A DNA stretch of 42,371 nt from an uncultured Anaerolineaceae bacterium (GTDB lineage Bacteria; Chloroflexota; Anaerolineae; Promineifilales; Promineifilaceae). A program made the position numbers and the translations under genes. The notes beneath the pieces are model-generated. The model saw only the letters and a list, made by a program, of their open reading frames with translations, was not told where the DNA came from and searched no databases. Numbering within the stretch: position 1 is the first letter of the stretch; each line of letters starts with the position of its first letter. Shown in pieces: positions 1 to 7,701 of this stretch. The stretch lies in the NCBI GenBank assembly GCA_937967805.1, contig CALBTC010000091.1, positions 1 through 42,371 on the forward strand. The letters are read 5' to 3'.

Positions 1-190
1 GTTCTTCTTGCAGCGGTTTGGTGTGGGCCATCATCTTTTCGGTGTAGGCGTTTTCCGCTTCCAGGTAAGCAATCACTTCGGGATTGTCCCGCTCGCGCAG
101 CCAGTAATAGTTGTCGATGCGGGTATGCCCGTGCACAATCAATTCTTTGGGTTTGACAGCGGCGATAGGTGGTTGGGGAGTATTGTTCAT
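1..190 (-). CDS. ptrB: Oligopeptidase B (protease II), N-terminal fragment
   Basis: Reading the minus strand from an ATG at 190 gives about 63 residues that run off the window edge. They contain the conserved start of the S9A prolyl oligopeptidase family: a P-P-x-A lead-in, H-G-H-T-R-I-D-N-Y-Y-W-L-R-E-R, then N-P-E-V-I-A-Y-L-E-A-E-N-A-Y and the H-T-K-P-L-Q-E-E segment. Oligopeptidase B is a serine peptidase that cleaves peptides after basic residues; its catalytic Ser/Asp/His lie far downstream, outside this window. A GGAG about 9 nt before the ATG supports the start. The gene follows rfbD on the same strand but is separated from it by a hairpin, so it is probably its own transcription unit. 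The family call is firm for this conserved segment; activity cannot be judged. Confidence 0.85.
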   Translation of the reverse strand, partial: MNNTPQPPIAAVKPKELIVHGHTRIDNYYWLRERDNPEVIAYLEAENAYTEKMMAHTKPLQEE

Positions 191-220
191 TTCAAAATCG
201 CTCCAGATGAATTTTGATGG

Positions 221-272
221 GACGCTGATTTCCCTGATAAAAAAGATCAGGGGAATCAGGGAAATCTGCGTC
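221..272 (-). terminator. Stem-loop between rfbD and ptrB
   Basis: Arms 221-238 and 255-272 pair over 18 positions with one mismatch, around a 16-nt A/G-rich loop. The hairpin abuts the rfbD stop at 273. There is no long U-run on either strand, so it may be a processing or stabilising hairpin as much as an intrinsic terminator. Confidence 0.5.
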
Positions 273-1112
273 CTATTTAACGTGCTCGCTAAAATAGTCA
301 GCCAATGCTTCTTGCCACGGCCGTAATTCAATGCCAATTGCTTTTCCCGCGATGTTGTGTAACGCACAGTAAGGTGGTGGGGTGGACGGCCGTTTAAATT
401 CTTTGCCTAAAATGGGGGTGTTTGTGACGTTGGTCAGCCCGGCCAGCCGCAAAATTTCGTTGGCAAATTCCCAGCGAGAGCAGCTGCCACAGTTGACAAA
501 GTGATAAATACCGTACTGCTCGGTTTCAATGAGTTGTCTTATGGCTTTGGCTACGTCCTGGGTGTAAGTTGGATTGCCCACCTCGTCGCTGACCACGCGC
601 AGTTGGCCGGTTTGCCGGGCGCGTTCCAGGATGGCGTGGATGAAGTTTCGTCCTTGCGGCGCGTACAGCCAGGCGGCCCGCACAATGTAGTAGCGCGTCA
701 GCAGGTTTTGCACGTGGGATTCGGCGGCGGCTTTGGAACGGCCGTACGCGTTCACCGGATTTCGTGGCATCCACTCTTCATACCCGGCGGGATTATCCCC
801 GGCAAACACCTCGTTGCTGCTAATGTGGACCAGTGCGGTACCGAACTGCTGGCAGGCTAGCGCCACGTTTTGTGTGCCGAGGCCGTTGACTTTGTAAGCG
901 TATTCGGGGTCTTTGGCGCAGCCGTCGACGTTGGTGTAGGCTGCGGTGTGGATGATGAGGTCGGGGGAGGTGGTGGAAACGGCCGAAAACACCGCTTCCT
1001 TGTCCGTTATGTCTAGTTCGGCCCGAGGAAAGGCAAACAGCTCGTGCTGGTTGAGTTCGGTTTGCAGGGCAGTGGCCAGATGCCCACCCCCGCCGGTGAT
1101 CAAAATACGCAT
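273..1112 (-). CDS. rfbD: dTDP-4-dehydrorhamnose reductase (RmlD family)
   Basis: This 279-residue protein belongs to the extended SDR family; the length is typical of RmlD/RfbD, which reduces dTDP-4-dehydro-L-rhamnose to dTDP-L-rhamnose for surface polysaccharide. The NAD(P)-binding glycine loop T-G-G-G-G-H-L-A is at residues 6-13, the H-T-A-A-Y-T-N-V-D motif near 55-63 and the catalytic Y-x-x-x-K at Y123/K127. One oddity: the usual S-T-D-Y-V-F-D-G is S-S-N-E-V-F-A-G at 98-105, losing the family's Asp-Tyr. It may therefore act on a related nucleotide sugar, or be the MAT2B-like branch. No rfbA/B/C genes are adjacent. A TATAAT lies 7 nt before the ATG with no Shine-Dalgarno sequence, suggesting leaderless expression. 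Confidence 0.82.
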   Translation of the reverse strand: MRILITGGGGHLATALQTELNQHELFAFPRAELDITDKEAVFSAVSTTSPDLIIHTAAYTNVDGCAKDPEYAYKVNGLGTQNVALACQQFGTALVHISSNEVFAGDNPAGYEEWMPRNPVNAYGRSKAAAESHVQNLLTRYYIVRAAWLYAPQGRNFIHAILERARQTGQLRVVSDEVGNPTYTQDVAKAIRQLIETEQYGIYHFVNCGSCSRWEFANEILRLAGLTNVTNTPILGKEFKRPSTPPPYCALHNIAGKAIGIELRPWQEALADYFSEHVK

Positions 1113-1119
1113 GGCGGGG

Positions 1120-1125
1120 ATTATA
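1120..1125 (-). promoter_or_regulatory. -10 box (TATAAT) for leaderless rfbD
   Basis: A perfect TATAAT on the minus strand ends 7 nt before the rfbD ATG, placing the expected +1 at or next to the start codon. No convincing -35 is visible 16-18 nt upstream. Confidence 0.55.
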
Positions 1126-1151
1126 CCTCACTCCCGCCGAAAAAAACTGGT

Positions 1152-1222
1152 ATTCGGTAATCGGTAAACGGTAATCAGTGAACGGTTTACCGACTACCGA
1201 TTACCGATTACCGATTACTGAT
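1152..1222. repeat. Heptad hairpin repeat, family A (CGGTAAT units)
   Basis: Degenerate 7-nt units (CGGTAAT, CGGTAAA) run in one direction, then their reverse complement (ATTACCG) returns, giving a long imperfect hairpin between rfbD and the methyltransferase gene. The last repeat unit supplies the TAA stop of the methyltransferase at 1215-1217. Related copies are at 12185-12298 and 13081-13146. Confidence 0.85.
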
Positions 1223-2075
1223 AACGAGCCGCTTCCCAGCCCAAAATCGCCTTCTTGCGGCTGCTGCCCCAGCGGTAGTCGCCCAGGTTGCCCGCCTGGC
1301 GGATGACCCGGTGGCAGGGGATGAGGTAGCCGATGGGATTGTGACTGACGGCGCTGCCCACGGCGCGGGACGCTTTGGGATTACCGATCATCTGGGCCAC
1401 GCTGCCATAGGAAACGGCCGTTCCCGCCGGAATTTTCAGCAGCGCCTGCCACACCTGAATCTGGAAGTTGGTGCCTTTGAGGTAGAGGGGGAGAGACGGC
1501 CGTTCTTCTGCATCGCTTAAGTTAAAAATGGGATCGACATACGGCCGTGTGGCTTCCGCGTCTTCTACAAATTCCGCTTGCGGCCATGCAGCTTTTAGCT
1601 CATCCAACGCTGCCTGGCGATCCTCGCCGGCCACAAATTGGAGGCCGCAAATGCCGCGTTCGGTCAGGCCAATGAGGCATTCGCCAAAGGGTGAGTCGTG
1701 GAAGCCGTATTGAATGGTAAGTCCCGCGCCTTTTTGCTTGAATTCGCCGGGGGTGATCGCTTCATGGGTGACAAACAGGTCGTGCAGGCGGCTGGGGCTG
1801 GAGAGCCCGGCCTCGTACGTCGCGTCCAAAATCGACTGCGATTCTGCCAGCAGCTTTTTGGCGTGCTGGATGGTGAGAAACTGCAAAAAGCGCTTGGGGC
1901 TGGTGCCCGCCCAGCGGCTAAAAAGGCGCTGGAAATGATATTCACTCAGTCCCACGTGAGAGGCAATTTCCGCCAGCGTGGGCTGGGCCTGGAAGTTTTC
2001 TTCAAGATAGTGAATGGCGGCTTCGATACGGCCGTAATCGGCCGAAAGTTCTGCAAATGATGGTTCTGCCAACAT
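1215..2075 (-). CDS. AraC-type regulator / O6-methylguanine-DNA methyltransferase (Ada-like, no N-terminal zinc domain)
   Basis: This 286-residue protein has two parts. Residues about 10-115 form an AraC-type double helix-turn-helix (E-I-A-S-H-V-G-L-S-E-Y-H-F-Q-R-L-F, then A-G-L-S-S-P-S-R-L-H). Residues about 120-286 form the MGMT suicide alkyltransferase, with the active-site P-C-H-R-V (Cys254) and the following N-L-G-x-Y-R-W-G. It would move alkyl groups from O6-alkylguanine to Cys254. E. coli Ada also has an N-terminal zinc domain that repairs methylphosphotriesters and triggers the regulator; that domain is absent, so how DNA binding would be switched is unclear. A GGAGG lies 8 nt before the ATG. 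The TAA stop is the edge of a family-A repeat. A perfect palindrome sits about 20 nt upstream of the start. Confidence 0.9.
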   Translation of the reverse strand: MLAEPSFAELSADYGRIEAAIHYLEENFQAQPTLAEIASHVGLSEYHFQRLFSRWAGTSPKRFLQFLTIQHAKKLLAESQSILDATYEAGLSSPSRLHDLFVTHEAITPGEFKQKGAGLTIQYGFHDSPFGECLIGLTERGICGLQFVAGEDRQAALDELKAAWPQAEFVEDAEATRPYVDPIFNLSDAEERPSLPLYLKGTNFQIQVWQALLKIPAGTAVSYGSVAQMIGNPKASRAVGSAVSHNPIGYLIPCHRVIRQAGNLGDYRWGSSRKKAILGWEAARYQ

Positions 2076-2094
2076 GTGTGATCCTCCAAAAGTT

Positions 2095-2116
2095 GGTCAA
2101 GTTTGCAAACTTGACC
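2095..2116. repeat. Perfect 22-bp palindrome, family H (copy 1)
   Basis: GGTCAAGTTT, two central bases, then AAACTTGACC, followed by TACGG. It lies just upstream of the Shine-Dalgarno of the Ada-like gene. A second copy with the same arms and the same TACGG flank is at 25133-25154, again just upstream of a minus-strand gene start. It could be an operator or a dispersed repeat. Confidence 0.75.
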
Positions 2117-2187
2117 TACGGTAGCGTGGTTTCATTAGTGCCATGATAAGCGCTTTGCCGAGGCTTCTCCACCCACTTCTTGCGCAA

Positions 2188-3339
2188 TTATTCGGCAGCA
2201 AAGGCTAGCTCTTGCCGGACGGCCGTATCCTCCTCCACCTTCCTCAATTCCGCCAGCGCCACTTCGGCCTCACTCCTACCAATTTGCCACAAGGCCCATA
2301 CCGCATGGCCGCGTACGATTGGTTCTGGATCGGAGAGTAAATTGATGAGGGCAGGAACGGCCGTTTCACTCCCCCAATTCCCCGCCGCCACACAGGCATT
2401 GCGCACCAGCCGCGTCCGTTTAATCCGTTTGATAGGGCTGTGGGCGAAGCGCTCGGCAAAGTTGGCCTCGTCCAGGGTTAGTAAATCGAGCAAGGGGGGG
2501 GCGGCTTCATTCCAATCTCCCCCTGGATAAAAAGCCACTTCCTCCGTTTTGCGGGCAAAGCGGTTAAACGGACACACCACCTGGCAGATGTCGCAGCCGT
2601 AGACCCAGTTGCCCATCAACGGCCGTAACGCCCGCGGAATCCATCCTTTCAGCTCAATGGTCAGGTAGGAGATGCAGCGGCGGGCATCCAGCACATAAGG
2701 CTGGGGAAAGGCATTGGTGGGGCAGGCGTCCAGGCAGCGGCGGCAGGTGCCGCAAGAGGGCATGGCAGAGATTGGTTTAGTCTCCAGTCTCCAATCCCTA
2801 ATCTCCAGCGTTGTCAAAATTTCGCCGAGGAAGAAAAACGAGCCGCGCTGTGGGGCAATCAGCATTGTGTTTTTGCCGGTGAAGCCCAGTCCGGCGGCGG
2901 CGGCGTGGTCGCGCTCTAAAATAGCACCGGTATCCACATAAACTTTTGTCTCTACACCGCTCTCCGGCTGCTGCGCTTTGAGCCAGGCAGCCAGTTCTTC
3001 CAGGCGCGGCGTCATTACGTCGTGGTAGTCGACACCCCAGGCGTAGTTGGAGATGCGCCCCCGGCTGGGATCGTTGGCGATGGCCGGCGGCAGCGGCACG
3101 GTGCTGTACTCCAGCCCGACGCAAATGATCGTTTGCACGCCGGGCAGGATGACGTTGAGGTCCTGCCGCCGCGCCAGCCGGTCTGGGCGGGCCAGGTAGC
3201 CCATCTGCCCGTGCATCTCGGCGTCGATCCAGTGCAGGTAAGCGTGCAGATTGGGGCTGGGAACGGCCGTAACCACCCCCACCATATTAAATCCCAGCGC
3301 TTGCGCCTGTTCTTCTAACTGCTGCCATAACTCTGCCAT
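2188..3339 (-). CDS. queG: Epoxyqueuosine reductase with C-terminal HEAT repeats
   Basis: The protein has 383 residues from the ATG at 3339; the reading frame stays open to 3516 but nothing upstream resembles the family. QueG reduces epoxyqueuosine to queuosine in the tRNA wobble position using cobalamin and two [4Fe-4S] clusters. Visible are the Y-V-D-T-G-A-I-L-E-R-D segment with the likely catalytic Asp136, cluster cysteines C196/C199/C202/C206 (C-G-T-C-x2-C-x3-C-P), and a second set C222, C249, C252, C256 (C-D-I-C-Q-V-V-C-P-F-N). The C-terminus is a PBS-lyase/HEAT-like repeat (A-V-P-A-L-I-N-L-L, then V-R-G-H-A-V-W-A-L). Residues 178-188 are encoded by a heptad repeat otherwise found between genes. 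No Shine-Dalgarno is properly spaced (a GGAG is only 1 nt from the ATG); promoter boxes place +1 at the ATG. Confidence 0.92.
   Translation of the reverse strand: MAELWQQLEEQAQALGFNMVGVVTAVPSPNLHAYLHWIDAEMHGQMGYLARPDRLARRQDLNVILPGVQTIICVGLEYSTVPLPPAIANDPSRGRISNYAWGVDYHDVMTPRLEELAAWLKAQQPESGVETKVYVDTGAILERDHAAAAGLGFTGKNTMLIAPQRGSFFFLGEILTTLEIRDWRLETKPISAMPSCGTCRRCLDACPTNAFPQPYVLDARRCISYLTIELKGWIPRALRPLMGNWVYGCDICQVVCPFNRFARKTEEVAFYPGGDWNEAAPPLLDLLTLDEANFAERFAHSPIKRIKRTRLVRNACVAAGNWGSETAVPALINLLSDPEPIVRGHAVWALWQIGRSEAEVALAELRKVEEDTAVRQELAFAAE
2779..2809. repeat. Heptad repeat, family C, inside queG
   Basis: Four in-phase 7-nt units of the AATCTCC/AGTCTCC type lie inside the coding sequence and encode L-E-I-R-D-W-R-L-E-T-K. 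They share an exact 15-nt block (CTCCAGTCTCCAATC) with the complement of the intergenic hairpin at 11061-11120. The insertion falls just before the first FeS motif. Confidence 0.8.
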
Positions 3340-3346
3340 GCTCCAA

Positions 3347-3375
3347 ATGGTAAGGTGGCAATCGCCAATCGTCAA
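3347..3375 (-). promoter_or_regulatory. Promoter of queG (leaderless)
   Basis: On the minus strand TTGACG (3370-3375), a 17-nt spacer and TACCAT (3347-3352) end 7 nt before the queG ATG. It overlaps the divergent promoter of the STAS gene. Confidence 0.5.
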
Positions 3376-3380
3376 TTGCG

Positions 3381-3389
3381 TGTTATAAT
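3381..3389 (+). promoter_or_regulatory. Extended -10 promoter of the STAS gene
   Basis: TGTTATAAT is an extended -10 element (TG, one base, TATAAT). It is 41 nt before the ATG at 3431, which has a clear GGAGG. No good -35 is seen, as is usual for extended -10 promoters. Confidence 0.55.
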
Positions 3390-3430
3390 CTGCCGCAATG
3401 CTTACCGACCAATAGAAGGAGGAATTTTCC

Positions 3431-3778
3431 ATGAGTGATACCGCAGTAAATGTAAGCGTAGAATCGATGAAGCGGGTTGAGTTGGTGACCGTAAGCGGGC
3501 GTATTGACAGCAGCAATGCCGCTGAATTTGAGGGAAGTTTAAAAGAGCTGACGGAAAACGGCCGTCACAATTTGGTGCTGAACCTGTCTGGTGTTTCTTA
3601 CATGAGCAGCGCCGGGCTGCGCACGCTGGTCTCTACTTTGAAGGATTGCAAAAAGCGCAGTGGCGATGTGCGTTTGGCGGCACCATCCGAGCGTGTGGCT
3701 GAAGTGCTCTCACTGGCCGGGCTGGATTCCTTGTTTAAGGTGTATGAAGACAATACTGCTGCCGTAGGCAGCTTTTAG
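3431..3778 (+). CDS. Anti-sigma factor antagonist (STAS domain)
   Basis: This 115-residue, single-domain STAS protein is the usual size of SpoIIAA/RsbV. The signature Y-M-S-S-A-G-L-R (57-64) holds the serines that the cognate kinase would phosphorylate (Ser59 or Ser60). In the partner-switching scheme the unphosphorylated form binds the RsbW-like kinase and frees its target, normally a sigma factor. AAGGAGG lies 8-9 nt before the ATG. It begins a plus-strand run with an RsbW-like ATPase, a second STAS protein and a SpoIIE-type phosphatase. No sigma factor gene is nearby, so the output could be something other than transcription. The family call is strong; the target is unknown. Confidence 0.92.
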   Translation: MSDTAVNVSVESMKRVELVTVSGRIDSSNAAEFEGSLKELTENGRHNLVLNLSGVSYMSSAGLRTLVSTLKDCKKRSGDVRLAAPSERVAEVLSLAGLDSLFKVYEDNTAAVGSF

Positions 3779-3855
3779 GTTTGCGGCCGTATTCAGTGAG
3801 CAGTTTGCAGGTGTCGCTGCCCGCTGCTTGCTGATTACCCCTCTTTATTCCTCAA

Positions 3856-4302
3856 ATGGGTGTTAAACACGTCCTTACCGTTCCCGGACGTTACGAAGAA
3901 ATTCAAAAAATTTGCCAGTTTGTGGCAGATGGCGCTGCTGAATGTGGGCTGGATGAGACGGCCGTTTTTCACATTGAGTTGGCCTGTGATGAAGCATGTA
4001 CCAATATAATTGAACATGCTTATGGCGGGGAAGATAAAGGCGAGATTCACATTAGCTGGCAGATGAAGGATTCATCTTTTACCGTAACGTTTCACGATAA
4101 CGGCCGGTCTTTTAACCCAGACGCCGTGCCCGAGCCAGCCCTGCCGCCCACACCGCCCGATCCCACATCCCCGCCTGACATTGACAATGTGAAAGTCGGC
4201 GGACTGGGCATTCACTTCATGCGGCAGCTGATGGATGACGTCGAGTTCCATTTTGATAAGAAAGAGGGCAATACTTTGGTTTTGGTGAAGAAAAAAACAT
4301 GA
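3856..4302 (+). CDS. RsbW-like anti-sigma factor / serine-protein kinase (HATPase_c)
   Basis: This 148-residue GHKL-type ATPase matches the RsbW/SpoIIAB group. The N box is E-L-A-C-D-E-A-C-T-N-I-I-E-H-A-Y (about 41-56), the G1 box is D-N-G-R-S-F-N-P (about 81-88), and the G2 region is G-G-L-G-I-H-F-M-R-Q-L-M-D (about 115-127). It should phosphorylate the flanking STAS proteins on serine and sequester a partner when they are phosphorylated. A proline-rich loop (P-A-L-P-P-T-P-P-D-P) replaces the usual lid between G1 and G2. The stop overlaps the start of the next STAS gene by ATGA, so the two are translationally coupled. The 77-nt gap before it holds no obvious Shine-Dalgarno. Confidence 0.9.
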   Translation: MGVKHVLTVPGRYEEIQKICQFVADGAAECGLDETAVFHIELACDEACTNIIEHAYGGEDKGEIHISWQMKDSSFTVTFHDNGRSFNPDAVPEPALPPTPPDPTSPPDIDNVKVGGLGIHFMRQLMDDVEFHFDKKEGNTLVLVKKKT

Positions 4303-4652
4303 GCGGTATGAATATTTGGGAAGAATCGGTTGGCGATAATATTTGGATTGTGGGTGTAAGCGGCCGTTTAGACCAAACCCTCAACCCCGAGCTGGAACAA
4401 CACCTCACCACGTTGCTGGATGAGGGCCGGACGAAACTTGTCGTTGATCTGAGCCAGACCAACTACATTAACAGCGGTGGGTTGCGCACGCTGGTCACCG
4501 GCTGGCGCAAAGCCCGGCAGCGGGATGGCAACCTGGTTTTATGTGGGTTAGACGGCCGTCTCCAGGAAATCTTCGGCATGGTCGGCTTTGATCAACTGTT
4601 CCAAATCTATCCAAACCGGCAGGCGGCCCAAAACGGCCTCTCCCAGCGCTAA
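4299..4652 (+). CDS. Second STAS-domain anti-sigma factor antagonist
   Basis: This 117-residue STAS protein shares the fold of the gene at 3431 but differs clearly in sequence. Its signature is Y-I-N-S-G-G-L-R (about 56-63), with a single candidate phospho-serine, Ser59. The start ATG overlaps the kinase stop by 4 nt. Two different STAS antagonists around one kinase imply either two inputs or one antagonist plus one downstream effector. It lies 16 nt before the large phosphatase gene, so the four genes form one operon-like unit. Confidence 0.9.
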   Translation: MSGMNIWEESVGDNIWIVGVSGRLDQTLNPELEQHLTTLLDEGRTKLVVDLSQTNYINSGGLRTLVTGWRKARQRDGNLVLCGLDGRLQEIFGMVGFDQLFQIYPNRQAAQNGLSQR

Positions 4653-4668
4653 ATTCAACACCATTTAA

Positions 4669-7623
4669 ATGGGTATGATGTCCACTTTGGCAGCAATATT
4701 CGGACAAACAATGGACGGTCTTTCGTGGCCGTCTATTTCATTTGCGCTGCTGATAGGAGCGCTGGCATTATTGGCCTACATTTTGCTCCGTCGCTACAGA
4801 TCGCGCCAACTGCTTGTGCAGCGCGTGGCCGAACTAGAGGCACTCAGCGATGCGGGCCGCGCCCTGGTAGCCGCTCAGCTGGATGTAGACGCTTTAGCTG
4901 AACTCATCGCCAATGAAGCGGGGCAGATCATTGATAACGACACCTTTCAGGTGGGCCTGTTTGAGGAGGGCGATTACCATATTCTCTACTGGAAAATTCG
5001 CGGCGTGCGCCAGGAAACGCCGCAAACTTTCGACCTTCGCGAAGAGGGCGGCCTCATTAGTTGGGTGCGCGAAAGCAAAAGCCCGCTGCTGGTGCGCGAT
5101 TTTCAGCGTGAATTAGACAGTCTGCCGGCTCGGCCCCGCTACATCAGCAGCTCACCGCCGCGCTCGGCGCTCTTCATCCCCATGATCAGTGGTGATCGCA
5201 CGATTGGCATCGTGGCCGCCCAAAGCGGTGAACCCAACCGCTTCGCCGAAGAAGATATGCGCCGCCTGACCATTCTGGCCAATCAGGCGGCGGCAGCCGT
5301 GGCCCATGCTTTGCTGTTTGCCAGGGAGCGGCAGCGTTCGGCCCATTTGGAACTGGTGGGCCAGATCGGGCTGGAAATTAGCAAGGTGCAAAATCAGGAT
5401 GAGATTTTTGGCCAGGTCGTAAAGCTGACGCAGGAGACGTTTGGCTTTCATCTGGTTTCTATTTTTGGCATCGATCCGGTAACGGGAGAAGCGGTTATCC
5501 AGGCCAGCAGCGACGCCGACATTTTTGCCCAGGCGTGGCGCATCCCGCCGGGGTATGGGTTGATAGGTACGGCCGTCGCCACCCAGCAAACCATTGTCAG
5601 CAACAACACCGCCGAAGATGAACGCTTCGTCTCCCAGGATAATCCGCTGGAAAAAAGCACCCGCGCCGAAATGGCCCTGCCGCTCATCGTTGATGGCGAG
5701 GTGGTGGGCGTTTTGGACGTACAGAGTCCGAAAGTGGGCGTTTTCACCCGCATAGAGAAGATGACCCTGGAGGCGCTGGCGGCGGAGATTGCCATCTCTA
5801 TCAACAAGCTGCGCCAGTTGGCCCGCCAGCGAGAGCAGGCGTGGCTGTCTACCGCCCAACTGCAAGTGGCTGAGGCCATCAGCCGCAGCGCCGATTTGGA
5901 GGAGATGTTAACGGCCGTCAATCGCCTCACCATCATGCTGGCCGGGGTGCCGTTTTGCGCCGTTTTGTTATGGGATGAGGAAGCGGCCGTTTATCGCGGC
6001 AGTCACAGCACCGGCTTTACACCGGAAGGCCAACTCCTTATCCGCCAGCAGCGCCTGAAACTGGGTGATTGGCCCGCTCTAGATGCAGTTCACGTCGGCC
6101 AGGAACGGATCGCTACCAAAAAAATTCCCCACTGGCTGCAATATCTGGCGGATGATCAATCGCCCCCCAAATCGCTCATTTTGCTGCCTGTTTGCACGCT
6201 CAATGAAACCAACATGGGCGTGATGATTGTAAGCGAGATGCCCCGAGCCGAGCACCACTCAGACGTTTTACAGACGCCGGGCCGCCGTGAAGATTTGTTG
6301 GAAAGCATCAGCAAACAGTTGGCGCGCGGCCTGGAGAATTGGCAGCTGCGCAATGCCCAGCAAGAGGAAGCGTGGGTCAATACGGCGCTTTTCCAGGTGG
6401 CTGCGGCCGTCAACAGCCTCATCGACCTAAACGAAATTTTAGATACCATTGCCCGATTAGTGCCGATGCTGGTAGGCGTTGAATCATGCATCATTCTCAT
6501 TTGGGATAAAGAGCGGGAGCAGTTTCGGCCCGGCCCCAGCTACGGCATTAATGAGATGGGCCGCGGCCTGCTGGAAACGTTAGCCCTGGATCAGGAGGAA
6601 TTTGACCAGATTTCTCCTCGGCTGGCCGATGGTTTGTCGCCAACCGGCACGTATTATGTGATTCAGCTGCCGGGCTGGTTAGAGAAGGTTTTGGGCACCG
6701 AGCAGGCATTTGCCTTCCCCCTGAATGCGCGCGGTCAGCTGGTCGGGGCGATGGTGATTGGCTCGATAATGGAAAATGGCCATTCACTTTCTACGCGGCG
6801 TCTCAACATTCTCACCGGGGTGGCGCATCAAGCGGCAACGGCCGTTGTCAATAACCACCTCTACCACGAAGCCGCCGAGCGCGACCGGCTGGAGCGGGAG
6901 CTGGACGTGGCGCGAGGCATCCAGGCCAGCCTCATCCCGGCCGGCAACCCGAACATTCCCGGCATTTCTGTAGCCAGCTATTGGCTGGCCGCCCGTCAGG
7001 TGAGCGGCGATTTCTACGACTTCATTCCGCTGCGCGATGGCAGTTGGGGCATCGTGGTGGCCGACGTGGCCGACAAGGGCATTCCGGCGGCGCTGTTTAT
7101 GGCCCTTTGCCGCACCATTTTGCGGGCGGTGGCCATCAACCGGATCGATCCAGCCGAAGCGCTGGTTCGCGCCAACGAGATTATCAACCAGGATACCCAG
7201 TCTGACCTGTTTGTGACCGTCTTTTACGCTATTTGGGACCCGCAAAAGCAGTGCATCTGTTATGCCAATGCAGGTCATAATCCGCCCCTGCTGCTGCGGC
7301 GGGATGGCTCGCCACAGCTTCTATCGGCGCACGGCATGGCCCTGGGTGTGGTGCCCGAGGTCAGGATGAAGAGTCACACCATAAAATTTTCGCCAGGCGA
7401 CACCCTCCTGCTGTATACCGACGGCGTGACGGAAGCGATGAATGAAGATTTTGATGAATTTGGCATCGGCCGTCTGGAGCAGGCGGTGCTAAAGAACCGG
7501 CAGCGCCCGGCCAAACTGATTGCCCGCAGCATCACCAAAGCGATCCGCACCCATGCCGGGGATACGCCCCAATTTGATGATATTACGTTGGTGGTGGTGA
7601 AGCGGGAGGACGTTGGTTTGTAG
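4669..7623 (+). CDS. Membrane-anchored multi-GAF sensor with SpoIIE/RsbU-type phosphatase
   Basis: This 984-residue protein has one N-terminal transmembrane segment (about 23-41) and a short coiled linker. Four GAF-like domains follow in series (about 55-210, 225-375, 395-560, 575-735). The C-terminal PP2C-type SpoIIE phosphatase (about 740-980) begins with the R-E-L-D-V-A-R-G-I-Q-A-S-L-I-P helix. Metal-binding motifs are visible: G-D-F-Y-D near 778, V-V-A-D-V-A-D-K-G-I-P near 795, L-Y-T-D-G-V-T-E-A near 916, and D-D-I-T-L-V-V-V near 970. It would dephosphorylate the STAS antagonists upstream in response to ligands sensed by the GAF domains. There are alternative ATGs at 4675 and 4678, and no strong Shine-Dalgarno. 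GAF 3 and GAF 4 look like an internal duplication (both open with a motif like A-W-x-x-T-A-x-x-Q-V-A). Confidence 0.92.
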   Translation: MGMMSTLAAIFGQTMDGLSWPSISFALLIGALALLAYILLRRYRSRQLLVQRVAELEALSDAGRALVAAQLDVDALAELIANEAGQIIDNDTFQVGLFEEGDYHILYWKIRGVRQETPQTFDLREEGGLISWVRESKSPLLVRDFQRELDSLPARPRYISSSPPRSALFIPMISGDRTIGIVAAQSGEPNRFAEEDMRRLTILANQAAAAVAHALLFARERQRSAHLELVGQIGLEISKVQNQDEIFGQVVKLTQETFGFHLVSIFGIDPVTGEAVIQASSDADIFAQAWRIPPGYGLIGTAVATQQTIVSNNTAEDERFVSQDNPLEKSTRAEMALPLIVDGEVVGVLDVQSPKVGVFTRIEKMTLEALAAEIAISINKLRQLARQREQAWLSTAQLQVAEAISRSADLEEMLTAVNRLTIMLAGVPFCAVLLWDEEAAVYRGSHSTGFTPEGQLLIRQQRLKLGDWPALDAVHVGQERIATKKIPHWLQYLADDQSPPKSLILLPVCTLNETNMGVMIVSEMPRAEHHSDVLQTPGRREDLLESISKQLARGLENWQLRNAQQEEAWVNTALFQVAAAVNSLIDLNEILDTIARLVPMLVGVESCIILIWDKEREQFRPGPSYGINEMGRGLLETLALDQEEFDQISPRLADGLSPTGTYYVIQLPGWLEKVLGTEQAFAFPLNARGQLVGAMVIGSIMENGHSLSTRRLNILTGVAHQAATAVVNNHLYHEAAERDRLERELDVARGIQASLIPAGNPNIPGISVASYWLAARQVSGDFYDFIPLRDGSWGIVVADVADKGIPAALFMALCRTILRAVAINRIDPAEALVRANEIINQDTQSDLFVTVFYAIWDPQKQCICYANAGHNPPLLLRRDGSPQLLSAHGMALGVVPEVRMKSHTIKFSPGDTLLLYTDGVTEAMNEDFDEFGIGRLEQAVLKNRQRPAKLIARSITKAIRTHAGDTPQFDDITLVVVKREDVGL

Positions 7624-7636
7624 CATGGTGCGTGAT

Positions 7637-7684
7637 GCGTGAAACGTGATTGATTTCTCACGCATCGCGTTTCACGTTTCACGC
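7637..7684. repeat. Hairpin repeat, family G (GCGTGAT/GCGTGAA units)
   Basis: GCGTGAAACGTGA (7637-7649) pairs perfectly with TCACGTTTCACGC (7672-7684). The arms are made of 7-nt near-repeats. It lies between the phosphatase stop and the LOG gene start and could act as a terminator or processing site. Confidence 0.75.
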
Positions 7685-7701
7685 AAGCAAAGGAAATAAC
7701 A

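Noticed and set aside
1152..1222. CRISPR array made of the CGGTAAT repeats
   Set aside because: Units are 7 nt, degenerate and contiguous, with no unique spacers and no cas genes.
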